NCBI GenBank assembly: GCA_963820315.1
Contig: CAWFZK010000046.1
Span: 116,921-180,920 of the forward strand
Origin: JACVRW01 sp963820315
GTDB lineage: Bacteria; Actinomycetota; Thermoleophilia; Solirubrobacterales; Thermoleophilaceae
Direction of reading: 5' to 3'
DNA length: 64,000 nt
Below the pieces are notes generated by a model that worked only from the letters and a program-made list of their open reading frames with translations, was not told where the DNA came from and ran no database searches. The translations under genes were made by a program, and so were the position numbers. Positions 1 through 8,152 of the stretch are shown one piece after another (the stretch's first letter is position 1; the number at the start of each line of letters is the position of its first letter).

Positions 1-1
1 C

Positions 2-82
2 CTCTTCCCCGGGTCCGAGCAGGAGGCCGCGGGACTCCTCGACGGCTATCTCGAACGCTCGGTCAGAGGGATCGAGCAATGA
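2..82 (+). CDS. C-terminal fragment of an unidentified protein
   Basis: Only the last 26 codons before a TGA at 80-82 are inside the window, so the product cannot be named. The visible tail is charged and looks helical, ending GYLERSVRGIEQ. That would fit the last helix of a TetR-type regulator, but this is a guess from composition alone. The open frame runs off the left edge. A GC-rich repeat begins three bases after the stop. Confidence 0.4.
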   Translation, partial: LFPGSEQEAAGLLDGYLERSVRGIEQ

Positions 83-85
83 GGG

Positions 86-116
86 TGCGCTGCACGTGCG
101 CTGCACTGCGCTGCAC
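86..116. repeat. Three tandem copies of TGCGCTGCAC
   Basis: The decamer TGCGCTGCAC occurs at 86-95, 97-106 and 107-116, with start-to-start spacing of 11 and 10 bases. With a preceding G each copy is itself an inverted repeat (GTGC, GCT, GCAC). The array is followed by AAAA and sits three bases after the stop of the partial gene at 2-82. It may act as a terminator for that gene or be a helically phased protein site; nothing else distinguishes these. Confidence 0.5.
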
Positions 117-210
117 AAAACGGGCCCTTTCTGGGGTCGAGAGGGGCCGCCTGGGGCCGAGCGACGCCACCCAAACGGCCCGCAAACTTCCTGCAAATGA
201 AGCACTTCTA

Positions 211-299
211 CGGAGGGGGAGGGATTCGAACCCTCGGTGGACCGTAAGGCCCACAACGGTTTTCGAGACCGCCCCGTTCAACCGCTCCGGCACCCCTCC
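211..299 (-). tRNA. tRNA-Ser (anticodon CGA)
   Basis: Read on the minus strand, 299 to 211 folds as a class II tRNA. The acceptor stem GGAGGGG (299-293) pairs with CCCCTCC (218-212), and G at 211 is the discriminator base. The anticodon arm has loop CTCGAAA, giving anticodon CGA for the serine codon UCG. A long variable arm follows, then the T arm with GGTTCGAATCC. The long variable arm and G discriminator are both serine features. The CCA end is not encoded, since the next bases on this strand are TAGA. Confidence 0.95.
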
Positions 300-375
300 G
301 GGACGGACAACTGTAGACGCGGAGAGCGGAATCCGGCGCTTCGTCAGGGCGACTGCCGCGAGCCGCTCAGGGCGA

Positions 376-405
376 TGGGCCGGGCAGATTTCTCCACCCG
401 GCCCA
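376..405 (-). terminator. Hairpin terminator after the small secreted protein gene
   Basis: A perfect 9-bp stem, TGGGCCGGG at 376-384 with CCCGGCCCA at 397-405, encloses a 12-base loop. It begins eight bases after the TGA of the gene at 413-799. There is no T run, as is common for terminators in high-GC actinobacteria. Position and stem strength are the evidence. Confidence 0.6.
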
Positions 406-412
406 AGCTCTC

Positions 413-799
413 TCAGTAGGCCACCGCCTTGAGGACCGGTGAGCGCGCCCCCGAGCAGGCGTCGGTCGGGTTGACCTTCGCGTAGTACTTCTCCGACGAC
501 TTCACCGCGTAGCCGACCTTCTCGAAGGCCCAGTAGTAGCCGACCACGCCGGTCACCCGCTCGGCCTTCGCCGAGCCGATCTTCTTATCCGCGCCAGGGC
601 GCTGCTTGAAGATCAGGACGACACGCTTGTGGGCGCACTTGGCCTTCGGCGAAACGACCTCGCCCGACCACATCGACGCGCCGTTCGTGAGAATCGCGCC
701 GTCGAACTTCACGGCGGTCTTCGTGGCGGCCGAGGCCGCCGGAACAAACGCCATGACCGCGATGGCGGCGATGGCGGCAATGCTGAGGACCTTCCTCAT
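413..799 (-). CDS. Small secreted protein of unknown function
   Basis: This 128-residue protein has a textbook Sec signal peptide: MRKV, then a hydrophobic stretch rich in Ala, Ile and Val, then a likely cut after AASA near residue 24. The mature part is about 100 residues, basic and lysine-rich, with two cysteines (in KAKCAHKRV and TDACSGA) that could form a disulfide once exported. The ATG at 799 follows GAGAAGGA, a good ribosome binding site. A hairpin terminator lies just downstream, so it is probably transcribed alone. I recognise no domain. It is divergent from the L,D-transpeptidase gene across about 180 bases that should hold both promoters; I could not assign -35/-10 boxes there with confidence. 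Confidence 0.75.
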   Translation of the reverse strand: MRKVLSIAAIAAIAVMAFVPAASAATKTAVKFDGAILTNGASMWSGEVVSPKAKCAHKRVVLIFKQRPGADKKIGSAKAERVTGVVGYYWAFEKVGYAVKSSEKYYAKVNPTDACSGARSPVLKAVAY

Positions 800-983
800 T
801 CCTTCTCCCTCGGTTGGTGAACAAGCTCAGGCCGAGAGAATCGTTTCCTCATCACTGCTGATCCCTCCATCGGCTGTGCGTGCTAACTCCGGGGCCGGCG
901 AAGTGCTTCTCCGCGGCCCCGACGCTCTGCCCATTTTCAGTCCTACTGATCCAACTGTTGATGCTCTGGGACAATGGGCGGCG

Positions 984-1757
984 GTGCGTGCCTTCCGCCT
1001 GGATCGGACCCCTCTACGGCTCGGCGCCTTGCTCGCGTGCGTCGGTGCGCTGTGGATGCTGGCGCCGTCGGCGCTCGCCGCGCCGGACTGCGTCGAGGGT
1101 CGCGCCAGCGCCGCAGAGGTAGGGCGGCCGACCGCGGCCACGTCCTGGCGCGCCGGCCTCATCGGGCGCACGCGGCTGTGGGCGACGGTCCCGAAGCGGA
1201 ACGGGCGGAGCCGCGATGCGGTCATCCCGCGCGAGGCGCAGTGGCTGCTCATACTGCGCGCGGCACGCGACGCGAAGGACCGCTGCTGGCTCAAGGTGCG
1301 GCTGCCCACGCGACCCAACGCCGCCGCGGCCTGGATCAGAGCCGACCACGTGCGGATGCGACCGACGGGCTGGCGGGTCGTCGTGTCGCGGCGGGCGCGG
1401 ACGCTGTCCGTGTTCGAGGACGGTGAGCTGCGGCGGCGCTTCCGCGTCGTGATCGGCGCGCCTCCCACACCGACCCCCGAGGGGCTGTTCTCGATCGTCG
1501 GCGTCTGGCGCTGGAACCCGTACGACTTCCTCGGCTCCTACATCCTCCCGCTGACCGCACACAGCCACGTGCTGCAGGAGTTCGGCGGCGGCGACGGCCG
1601 CGTGGGCATCCACGGCCGCGGCGGCTCGAGCCTGCTCGACCCGCTCGGCGCCGCGCGTAGCCACGGCTGCATCCGGCTGTCGAACGGGCCGATCGAATGG
1701 CTCGTGCGCGCGGTCGGCGCCGGCGCGCTGCCCGGCATCCCGGTGCGGGTGCGCTAG
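984..1757 (+). CDS. L,D-transpeptidase (YkuD domain), exported
   Basis: The product is expected to cross-link peptidoglycan stem peptides or attach proteins to them in the cell wall. The C-terminal half carries the YkuD signature: GIHGRGG around residue 208, then SHGCIRLSN around 226-234 with catalytic Cys229 and the accompanying histidines. The GTG at 984 was chosen because it begins a signal sequence (basic VRAFRLDRTPLR, then a hydrophobic segment ending ALAA near residue 33). The frame stays open upstream, but there it runs antisense to the neighbouring gene. Residues 35-120 look like an SH3-like N-terminal region. The predicted length is 257 residues. Its stop overlaps that of the convergent gene in a shared CTAG. 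Confidence 0.85.
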   Translation: MRAFRLDRTPLRLGALLACVGALWMLAPSALAAPDCVEGRASAAEVGRPTAATSWRAGLIGRTRLWATVPKRNGRSRDAVIPREAQWLLILRAARDAKDRCWLKVRLPTRPNAAAAWIRADHVRMRPTGWRVVVSRRARTLSVFEDGELRRRFRVVIGAPPTPTPEGLFSIVGVWRWNPYDFLGSYILPLTAHSHVLQEFGGGDGRVGIHGRGGSSLLDPLGAARSHGCIRLSNGPIEWLVRAVGAGALPGIPVRVR

Positions 1758-2249
1758 CGCAGGATCTCGACCAGCAGCACCCAGGCGTTCGCGACGGCGC
1801 CGGCCGTGGCGAGGATCACGCCGGCGGCGATCCAGTAGAGCCCGCCGCCGGCCTCCACGAACAGGCTGACCGCACCCACGACGAACGGGATCGTCCCGAG
1901 CGCCACCAGCGAGCCAATGGCTAGCGGCGTGCGCCAGGCTGCGGTCGTGATCGGCCCGGGCCGAGCTCGTGAGCCGGAGGATCTGCGCCGCGAACAGCAG
2001 GCTGACGACGAACAGCTCGGCCGCAAGCGCCTCGCGTGACTGGCCCGGGATCAGGCAGATGAGCGCGACGAGCACCACGCTCAGGAGCATCAGGACGGTG
2101 GCGAGCGCGCGGTCCGGCAGTCCCCTGAACTGGAGGATGCGCTCGACATTGATCGACACCGCCACGAACACCAGACCGGCGAGCGCCGCCGACGCTCCCG
2201 CGGAGGCCACGAAGAAGTCCGTCCACTCGCTCGGCTCGTAGGCGGTCAC
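1754..2249 (-). CDS. Integral membrane protein, about 164 residues (one-base frame break)
   Basis: The N-terminal part (ATG at 2249) reads MTAYEPSEWTDFFVASAGAS and has two or three hydrophobic segments up to SSARADHDR. The frame then continues in the next register as AWRTPLAIGSLVALGTIPFV to a stop at 1754. Removing one base near 1940 joins the halves into a four- or five-helix membrane protein. The start resembles small actinobacterial membrane proteins of unknown role that begin with a W-x-x-F-F-x-x-x-A-G-A-S-A-A-L-A-G-L-V-F-V-A pattern. I take the break to be a sequencing indel because both halves keep good codon use. It shares its stop with the convergent L,D-transpeptidase gene through CTAG at 1754-1757. 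Confidence 0.6.
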
Positions 2250-2275
2250 GGTCCCGCCGGGACCCTAGTCCAGGG

Positions 2276-4486
2276 TCAGCACGCCGCCCGCGCACGCGGG
2301 CCCGCCGCCGCGGGGCAGGCGGCCGGCGGCTGCGGCGCCACGCGCACCTGGGCTGCGCTCACCACCGGCCCGCTGCGGCGCAGGTTCGTGCTGCGGGCGC
2401 GAGCCGTGTTGGTCACGACACCGGAGCGCCCCGTCAGCTGCGCCTTGACGGTGAGCTTGCGGCTCCGCCCGGGCAGGAGCCGCCCGAGCCGCCAGCACGC
2501 CCGGCCGTCGCGCAGCACGCCGCCGCGCGAGGCGGAGCGCAGCCGCAGACCGGCACCGGGCAGGTCGCAGACGCGCACTCGATGCGCAGCCGCCGCGCGG
2601 CGCCCGGCGGCCACGACAATCCGGTACTTGATGACGCGTCCGGTTCGCGCGACCTCGAGCGGCGCCGACTTGCGGACGCTGAGCTGCGCCTTGCCCGCCT
2701 TAACCCGTATCGGCCCGAGCGTCAGCCGCTGCGTTTCGACCCCGTCGCCGCGGGCGGTTACGACGGGGCGCAGCGAGCCGCTGTCGAGCGGCCGGAAGCG
2801 AATCCGGACGCTCGCCTCCTCGCCGGGGTCGAGGTCCCCGAGCGTGCAGCGCGCGGCGTCCTCGCCGGTGCAGCGGCCGCCGTCGGTCGGCCGCGCCGAC
2901 AGCACGTCGGCCCCAGGCACGTCGATGGTGGCCACGACGTCCTCGATCGGGCGGTCGAGGTTGTTGGTCAGCTCGACCTCGCCCGACGCGGGCTCGCCCG
3001 CGGTGGGCCGCGCGGGCGTCGCGTCAAAGGTGGCCTTGAAGGGCGGGCGGCTGACGGTCGCCGTCACCTCGGGCGAGACGGCCGCCACGGGCCGCCCGGC
3101 CGTCGCGCCGACGCCGGTTGCGCTCGCCACGTTCGGGATCACGTAGCCGTCCGGAGCCCCGGCGTCCACCTTGACGTCGAAGCCGTTCGTGACGCTTCCG
3201 CCCGCGGGAAGCGCGCCCACCGCGAAGCCGACGGAACGGCCGTCTTCGGCCGCGGCCGCGCCCGGACCTGACGGCGAGCCGGCCACCAGCGTCGTCTGCG
3301 ACGGGACCGCGTCCTGGACGCGCACGTCCGTCGCGGCGTCGTCGCCGTCGTTGCGAGTCGTGACCGTGTAGCGCAGCACGTCGCCGGGCTCGACCTCGCC
3401 GCCGTTCAGATCGGCGACGGTCTTGTCGACGACGAGCCGCGGAGCGCTCAGGTTGGTCGTGAACGTGACGACCTGGATGAGGTACTGGTCGAGCGTCGTC
3501 GACGCCCCGAACGTCGCGCCCGTGGCGCCGTTCGCGAGGAAGCCGTCCGCCACCATGCGATCAGAGTCGAAGCCGAGCCCGTTCACGTAAGCCGGAATCC
3601 GCTGCGAGAGCGTGTTGGTCCCCTCGAAGGACACCGAGCTGTTGAAGAGGTTGGTGGCCGGGTTGGCCGCATCCGTGAGCAGCTGACCGTTGAGCGCGAG
3701 CCGGTCGCCGGAACTGCCGCGGTCGCCCTCGTAGGCCACGAGCCCCACCGACGTGCGCACCGGCCCGCTGAGCGGCGTCCGGAAGCCGCTGACGCCGATC
3801 GTCAGCGGCGGATCGCCCTGCTGGATCGCCTGCAGGCCGTCGAAGACGGTCAGGTTGCGCAGCGGCGCCGCCGGGTCGCGGTAGACGACGACGAGCGACC
3901 AGCCCGCGTAGCGGTCGGCGCCGGTGCCGCTCTGAACGTTTCCCACCCAGTAGCGGCCGGCGCCGCCCGCCCTCACCTGGGCCGTGACGTCGGCGAAGGT
4001 CACGTAGGAGCCTGCGATCACGGCGCTGTCGGCGACGGTGCCTGTCACCGGGAGATAGCCCCCGCTCGTGGGCGTCTGCAGGAGCGCGGCTCCGCGCGCG
4101 GCGGCGTTCGGCGCGGCGGCGCCCCCCGTGCCGGCGCTGGTGCGCCCCCCGAAGTAGAGCCCGGCGAACAGCACCTCGTACGAGGCCGGCGGCGTGAAGG
4201 TCGAGCTCGAGGAGTTGAAGGTCGCCGGGTCGGCGTCCACGTCGACCGGGACCATGCTGAAGTTGTTGTTGCTGAGCGCGGCGCCCGTGGCCGTGCCGGC
4301 CTGGGACGCCGCGCAGTTCGCCGCCGCCGCGGGGCACGTCATCAGCGTGCTCCCCGTGACCCAGATCGCGCCCGGCTCGTTCGCGCTGTAGCGCGCGGCG
4401 AACGGCACCTCGGCGACGGCGGCGCCCGGGAGGGCGGCCGCGCATGCGACCAGCATCAGGAAGAGGCACCTCACCGCACCGCGCAT
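2276..4486 (-). CDS. Large secreted DUF11-repeat surface protein
   Basis: A 736-residue exported protein. It begins with a signal peptide (MRGAVRCLFLMLVACAAALP, cut near residue 25). Next comes a roughly 300-residue N-terminal domain rich in Ser, Asn, Thr and Gly, typical of bacterial surface proteins. DUF11-type immunoglobulin-like modules follow: one near residues 345-450 (VEPGDVLRYTVTTRNDGDD), an intermediate beta-sandwich near 480-590, and a C-terminal one near 600-715. DUF11 modules form stalks on cell-surface proteins. No LPxTG sorting signal or C-terminal membrane anchor is visible; the protein ends in a basic, proline-rich tail, so how it stays at the wall is unclear. It is the last gene before a strand change and may be monocistronic. 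Confidence 0.75.
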   Translation of the reverse strand: MRGAVRCLFLMLVACAAALPGAAVAEVPFAARYSANEPGAIWVTGSTLMTCPAAAANCAASQAGTATGAALSNNNFSMVPVDVDADPATFNSSSSTFTPPASYEVLFAGLYFGGRTSAGTGGAAAPNAAARGAALLQTPTSGGYLPVTGTVADSAVIAGSYVTFADVTAQVRAGGAGRYWVGNVQSGTGADRYAGWSLVVVYRDPAAPLRNLTVFDGLQAIQQGDPPLTIGVSGFRTPLSGPVRTSVGLVAYEGDRGSSGDRLALNGQLLTDAANPATNLFNSSVSFEGTNTLSQRIPAYVNGLGFDSDRMVADGFLANGATGATFGASTTLDQYLIQVVTFTTNLSAPRLVVDKTVADLNGGEVEPGDVLRYTVTTRNDGDDAATDVRVQDAVPSQTTLVAGSPSGPGAAAAEDGRSVGFAVGALPAGGSVTNGFDVKVDAGAPDGYVIPNVASATGVGATAGRPVAAVSPEVTATVSRPPFKATFDATPARPTAGEPASGEVELTNNLDRPIEDVVATIDVPGADVLSARPTDGGRCTGEDAARCTLGDLDPGEEASVRIRFRPLDSGSLRPVVTARGDGVETQRLTLGPIRVKAGKAQLSVRKSAPLEVARTGRVIKYRIVVAAGRRAAAAHRVRVCDLPGAGLRLRSASRGGVLRDGRACWRLGRLLPGRSRKLTVKAQLTGRSGVVTNTARARSTNLRRSGPVVSAAQVRVAPQPPAACPAAAGPRARAAC

Positions 4487-4522
4487 CGCCCGCCACAGGC
4501 TACCGGCGCGGTCGCGGCGGGC

Positions 4523-6244
4523 TCAGAGCGGCAGGCCCGCCTCCAGCAGCCGGTCGAGCTCCTCTGGCGGCAGCGGCCGGGCGAAAAGGAAGCCCTGGCC
4601 GATCGGGCATTCGAGCTCGCGCAGCGACGTCGCCTGCTGCTCGGTCTCGATTCCCTCTGCGATGACGTCCATGCTGAGCGCGCGCCCGAGCGCCAGCGTC
4701 GCCGCGACGAGCGCCGTGTCGGACGAGTCCGGCGAGATGCCCTGCACGAACGAGCGGTCGATCTTGAGCACGTCCGCGGGCATGTTGCGCAGGTGGTCGA
4801 GCGACGAGTAGCCGGTGCCGAAGTCGTCGATCGCCACGCGCACGCCGGCGAGGCTGAGATCGGTCAGGGCTCGGAAGCCCGTTGCGCGGTCGGCCATCGC
4901 CGTGCTCTCGGTCACCTCGATGCAGAGCGAGGACGGGTCGATGCCGGCGCCACGCACCGCCCCCAGCACCGTGCCCACGACGTCGGGATGGGTCAGCTCG
5001 CGGGCGCCGAGGTTCACCGACAGGCGCAGGTCGGGCGACACGCCGCGGCGCTGCCAGTCGCGCAGCCGGCGGCAGGCCTCCCCGACGACCCAGGCGCCGA
5101 TGTCGACGATCAGCCCGCTCTCCTCGGCAACGTGAAGGAAGGCGTCCGGCGCCAGCAGGCCGCGCTCGGGGTGCTCCCAGCGCAGCAGCGCCTCGGCACC
5201 GATCAGTCGCCCCGTCGCGAGGTTGACCTGAGGCTGGTAGAAGAGCCGCAGCTCGCCGCGCTCGAGCCCGCGCTGAAGCTCCTGCTCGACCGTCATGGCC
5301 TCGACGGCGCGCTCCCGCATGGTCGCGTCGAAGAGCTCGGCGCGCGCGCCGCCGCGCTCCTTGGCGCGGTACATCGCGGCGTCCGCGTCCTCGATCAGGC
5401 GCTGGCAGTCGACCTGCTCCCCGGCCTCGGCGAGCGCGAAGCCGATCGAGGCGCTCAGACGGAGCTCTGCCCCGCCGGCCGTGATCGGCTCGGACACCGG
5501 CCGCTGCAGGCGGTCCGCAACGCTGACGGCCTCGAACACGCCGCCCACGGACTCGCACAGGATGGTGAACTCGTCGCCACCGAAGCGCGCAACGGTGTCC
5601 TCGGGTCGCAGCGCGCTCTGGAGGCGGCGCGCGACCTCGCGCAGGACCTCGTCGCCGGCCGCGTGACCGAGGCTGTCGTTGATGCGCTTGAAGCGGTCGA
5701 GGTCCACGAAGTAGACGGCGGTGACGCTCGCTTTGGCGCGGCGCCCGAGCGAATGGTTCAGCCGGTCGGTGAAGAGCGCGCGGTTGGGTAGACCGGTGAG
5801 CGGGTCGTACAGCGCCAGCCGCTCGAGCTCCGCCTCCATCCGCTTGCGGTCGCTGACGTCGAGGAAGACCCCGTAGAAGATTGGATCGAGCTGATCGCCG
5901 GGGCCGCGCACGACCGTCATCTCGTCGCGAATCCAGATCCAGCGGTCATCGGCCGTGCGCAGGCGGTACTCCTGCACGAGCGTCTCACCTGAGCGGGCGC
6001 ACTCGGCCTCGGCGCTCGTCACGCGAACGAAGTCGTCCGGATGCACGCTCCGGTCCCACATCGTGTGCTCGGCCATCCACTGCTCGCGCGTGTAGCCGAG
6101 CACCCGCTCGATCGACGGGCTGATGTACAGGCAGTTGCCCTGCAGTCCCGGCTCGTAGATGTATGCGACTGATGGCAGACCCTCGGGGAGGGGCTGGTAG
6201 CGGTCTTCGATCTCGCGCAGGACGCGCTGCAGATCATGCGCCAT
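4523..6244 (-). CDS. PAS-GGDEF-EAL cyclic-di-GMP enzyme
   Basis: A 573-residue soluble signalling protein with no membrane segment. A PAS sensor domain covers about residues 20-135 and ends in the linker RKRMEAELERLALYDPLTGL that typically leads into GGDEF. The GGDEF domain (about 140-305) has an intact FGGDEF at 221-226, so diguanylate cyclase activity is possible. The EAL domain (about 318-570) retains EALLRW (351-356), N411 in SVNLG, E443 in IEVTES, the DD of IDDFGTGYSSL (473-474) and K494. These are the metal and catalytic residues, so phosphodiesterase activity is expected too. Net direction cannot be told from sequence. It probably tunes c-di-GMP in response to a PAS ligand, alongside the HD-GYP protein at 18789. 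Confidence 0.92.
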   Translation of the reverse strand: MAHDLQRVLREIEDRYQPLPEGLPSVAYIYEPGLQGNCLYISPSIERVLGYTREQWMAEHTMWDRSVHPDDFVRVTSAEAECARSGETLVQEYRLRTADDRWIWIRDEMTVVRGPGDQLDPIFYGVFLDVSDRKRMEAELERLALYDPLTGLPNRALFTDRLNHSLGRRAKASVTAVYFVDLDRFKRINDSLGHAAGDEVLREVARRLQSALRPEDTVARFGGDEFTILCESVGGVFEAVSVADRLQRPVSEPITAGGAELRLSASIGFALAEAGEQVDCQRLIEDADAAMYRAKERGGARAELFDATMRERAVEAMTVEQELQRGLERGELRLFYQPQVNLATGRLIGAEALLRWEHPERGLLAPDAFLHVAEESGLIVDIGAWVVGEACRRLRDWQRRGVSPDLRLSVNLGARELTHPDVVGTVLGAVRGAGIDPSSLCIEVTESTAMADRATGFRALTDLSLAGVRVAIDDFGTGYSSLDHLRNMPADVLKIDRSFVQGISPDSSDTALVAATLALGRALSMDVIAEGIETEQQATSLRELECPIGQGFLFARPLPPEELDRLLEAGLPL

Positions 6245-6276
6245 TCGGACCTATATCGGCCGCAATGTGCGGGGCC

Positions 6277-6735
6277 TTAGCGCCGGGACGAGAAGAATGC
6301 GCGCAGCAGCTCGGCGGCCTCCCCGGCGAGCAGCCCGCCGGCCGCGTCCGGGCGATGGTTGAGGCGCGGCTCGGCGAGCACGTCCAGCACGCTCCCGGCC
6401 GCCCCTGCCTTGGGGTCGTCGGCCGCCCAGACCACGCGCGGAACGCGCGCCAGCACGATCGCGCCCGCGCACATCGCGCACGGCTCGAGCGTCACGTACA
6501 GGACGGTGTCGAGCAGCCGCCAGCCGCCGAGCGCGCTCGAGGCCTCGCGCAGCGCGAGGATCTCCGCGTGTGCGGTCGGATCGCCGCGCAGCTCGCGCTC
6601 GTTGCGGGCGGCCGCGATCACCTCGCCGCCGTGCACGACCACCGCGCCGATCGGCACGTCGTCGTGCTCGAGCGCGCGCTCCGCCTCGCGCAGTGCGAGC
6701 CGCATGAAGTACTCGTCACGCGGGAAGAAACTCAC
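6277..6735 (-). CDS. tadA: tRNA-specific adenosine deaminase TadA
   Basis: TadA converts adenosine 34 of tRNA-Arg(ACG) to inosine in the cytoplasm. The zinc and proton-transfer residues are present: PTAHAEILAL holds the HAE motif and PCAMCAGA the PCxxC motif. The predicted 152 residues match the family size. The start is taken as the GTG at 6735, giving VSFFPRDEYFMRLAL, the conserved TadA beginning. A frame extends upstream to 6873 but encodes an unrelated Cys/Arg-rich stretch over the divergent promoter region. The gene is divergent from the subtilase gene. Confidence 0.9.
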   Translation of the reverse strand: MSFFPRDEYFMRLALREAERALEHDDVPIGAVVVHGGEVIAAARNERELRGDPTAHAEILALREASSALGGWRLLDTVLYVTLEPCAMCAGAIVLARVPRVVWAADDPKAGAAGSVLDVLAEPRLNHRPDAAGGLLAGEAAELLRAFFSSRR

Positions 6736-6850
6736 GGCCCCACAAGCCGGGGGGCGTGCGCGCCGATGTATCCCGTGACACAGGCGCTCACAACTTCCGC
6801 CTCCGGCCGTTGTTTGTGGCTCCATACACTCCGAAGCGCACCGTAGACCA

Positions 6851-8152
6851 ATGACCCCCCGGCTCATCCTCATCGCCCTCGCCCTCGGCGGGCTAGCGCT
6901 GCCCGCGTCCGCGGCGGCGAGCGACTACGTCCCCGGCGAGGTGATCGTGCGCTACGAGGACGGCACCGCGGCGAGCGTCGCGGCGGCAGCCGAGGACGAC
7001 ACGGGGACGGTCGCCGAGGAGGCGCTTCCCGGTGGCTCGCAGCAGCTCGCGATCGAGGACGGTCAGTCGGTGCGGCAGACGATCGACGAGCTCGAGGACG
7101 ACCCGAACGTCGAGTACGCGGTCCCGAACTGGCGCGCGCATGCGGCCGGTACCCCGACCGACGACCCGGCGTGGCGACGGCAGTGGAACCTCTTCTCGCC
7201 CTGGGGGATCAACGTCGGCGAGGCCTGGACGCTGGCGCAGGGCCTCGGCGCTCCCGGCGGCCGCGGGGCGGTCGTGGCCGTGCTCGACAGCGGTGTCGCG
7301 TACGAGAACCGCGGGCGCTTCAAGCGCGCTCCCGACCTGCGCCACTCCACCTTCACGCACCCGTTCGACTTCATCGACAACGATCGCCACCCGAACGACT
7401 CGTTCGGCCACGGGACGCACGTGGCGGGCACGATCGCGCAGACGACCGGTAACGGCGTCGCCACAGCGGGCATCGCCTACAACGCGAAGATCATGCCGCT
7501 GCGGGTGCTCGACGACCAGGGCTCCGGCGACTCCGCGGCGATTGCGCGCGCGATCCGCTGGGCCGCCCGCTACGGCGCGGACGTGATCAACCTCTCGCTC
7601 GAGTTCCCGGCCGAGGTGCGCGCCGCCGAGATCCCGGACGTCATCGGTGCATTGCGCTACGCCCGCCGTCACGGGGCGCTCGTCGTCGGCGCGGCGGGCA
7701 ACCAGGCCGACTTCATGGTCGCCTACCCCGCGCGCGCCACATCGGTGATGGCGGTGGGCGCGACCACGATCACCGGCTGCCAGGCCGACTACTCCAACTC
7801 CGGCAGGGACCTCGACGTCGTCGCGCCGGGCGGCGGCGCCGACGCCCCCAACAGCGACAGCACCTGGGACAGCCAGCACTGCAACCCCGACTCGTTCGGC
7901 CGGCCGATCTTCCAGCAGACGTTCGTCGCCAGGGGCGTGCGCCACTTCGGGCTGCCGGGTGGGTACGAGGGGACCTCGATGGCCGCGCCCCACGTGTCCG
8001 CCATCGCCGCGCTCATCATCGCGACGAAGCGGCTCGGGCCGCACCCTCCGCCGCACCTGGTCGAGGCGCACATCGAGGCGACGGCGCGCCCGACCGACCG
8101 CCCCGATCGCTACGGCGCCGGGCTCGTCGACGCGGGCGCGGCGCTCAGGTAG
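6851..8152 (+). CDS. Secreted subtilisin-like serine protease (S8 family)
   Basis: The 433-residue precursor starts with a signal peptide (about residues 1-23). A short propeptide follows with the VPGEVIVRY motif typical of the fervidolysin/subtilisin N-terminal prodomain (about 26-95). The catalytic domain has all three active-site residues: Asp146 in AVLDSGVA, His187 in FGHGTHVAGT and Ser376 in GTSMAAPHVSA. The oxyanion-hole Asn is in AAGNQ near 284. There is no C-terminal extension, so the enzyme is probably released or loosely wall-associated. Its last 43 bases overlap the 3' end of the convergent flavin monooxygenase gene, an unusually deep coding overlap. Confidence 0.92.
   Translation: MTPRLILIALALGGLALPASAAASDYVPGEVIVRYEDGTAASVAAAAEDDTGTVAEEALPGGSQQLAIEDGQSVRQTIDELEDDPNVEYAVPNWRAHAAGTPTDDPAWRRQWNLFSPWGINVGEAWTLAQGLGAPGGRGAVVAVLDSGVAYENRGRFKRAPDLRHSTFTHPFDFIDNDRHPNDSFGHGTHVAGTIAQTTGNGVATAGIAYNAKIMPLRVLDDQGSGDSAAIARAIRWAARYGADVINLSLEFPAEVRAAEIPDVIGALRYARRHGALVVGAAGNQADFMVAYPARATSVMAVGATTITGCQADYSNSGRDLDVVAPGGGADAPNSDSTWDSQHCNPDSFGRPIFQQTFVARGVRHFGLPGGYEGTSMAAPHVSAIAALIIATKRLGPHPPPHLVEAHIEATARPTDRPDRYGAGLVDAGAALR

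Noticed and set aside
606..983. Upstream extension of the L,D-transpeptidase frame
   Set aside because: It runs antisense through the small secreted protein gene; the signal peptide begins at GTG 984.
1754..2249. Treating the frame-broken genes as true pseudogenes
   Set aside because: The breaks are single bases, codon use stays normal on both sides, and there are about ten in unrelated genes. Indel error is the simpler explanation.
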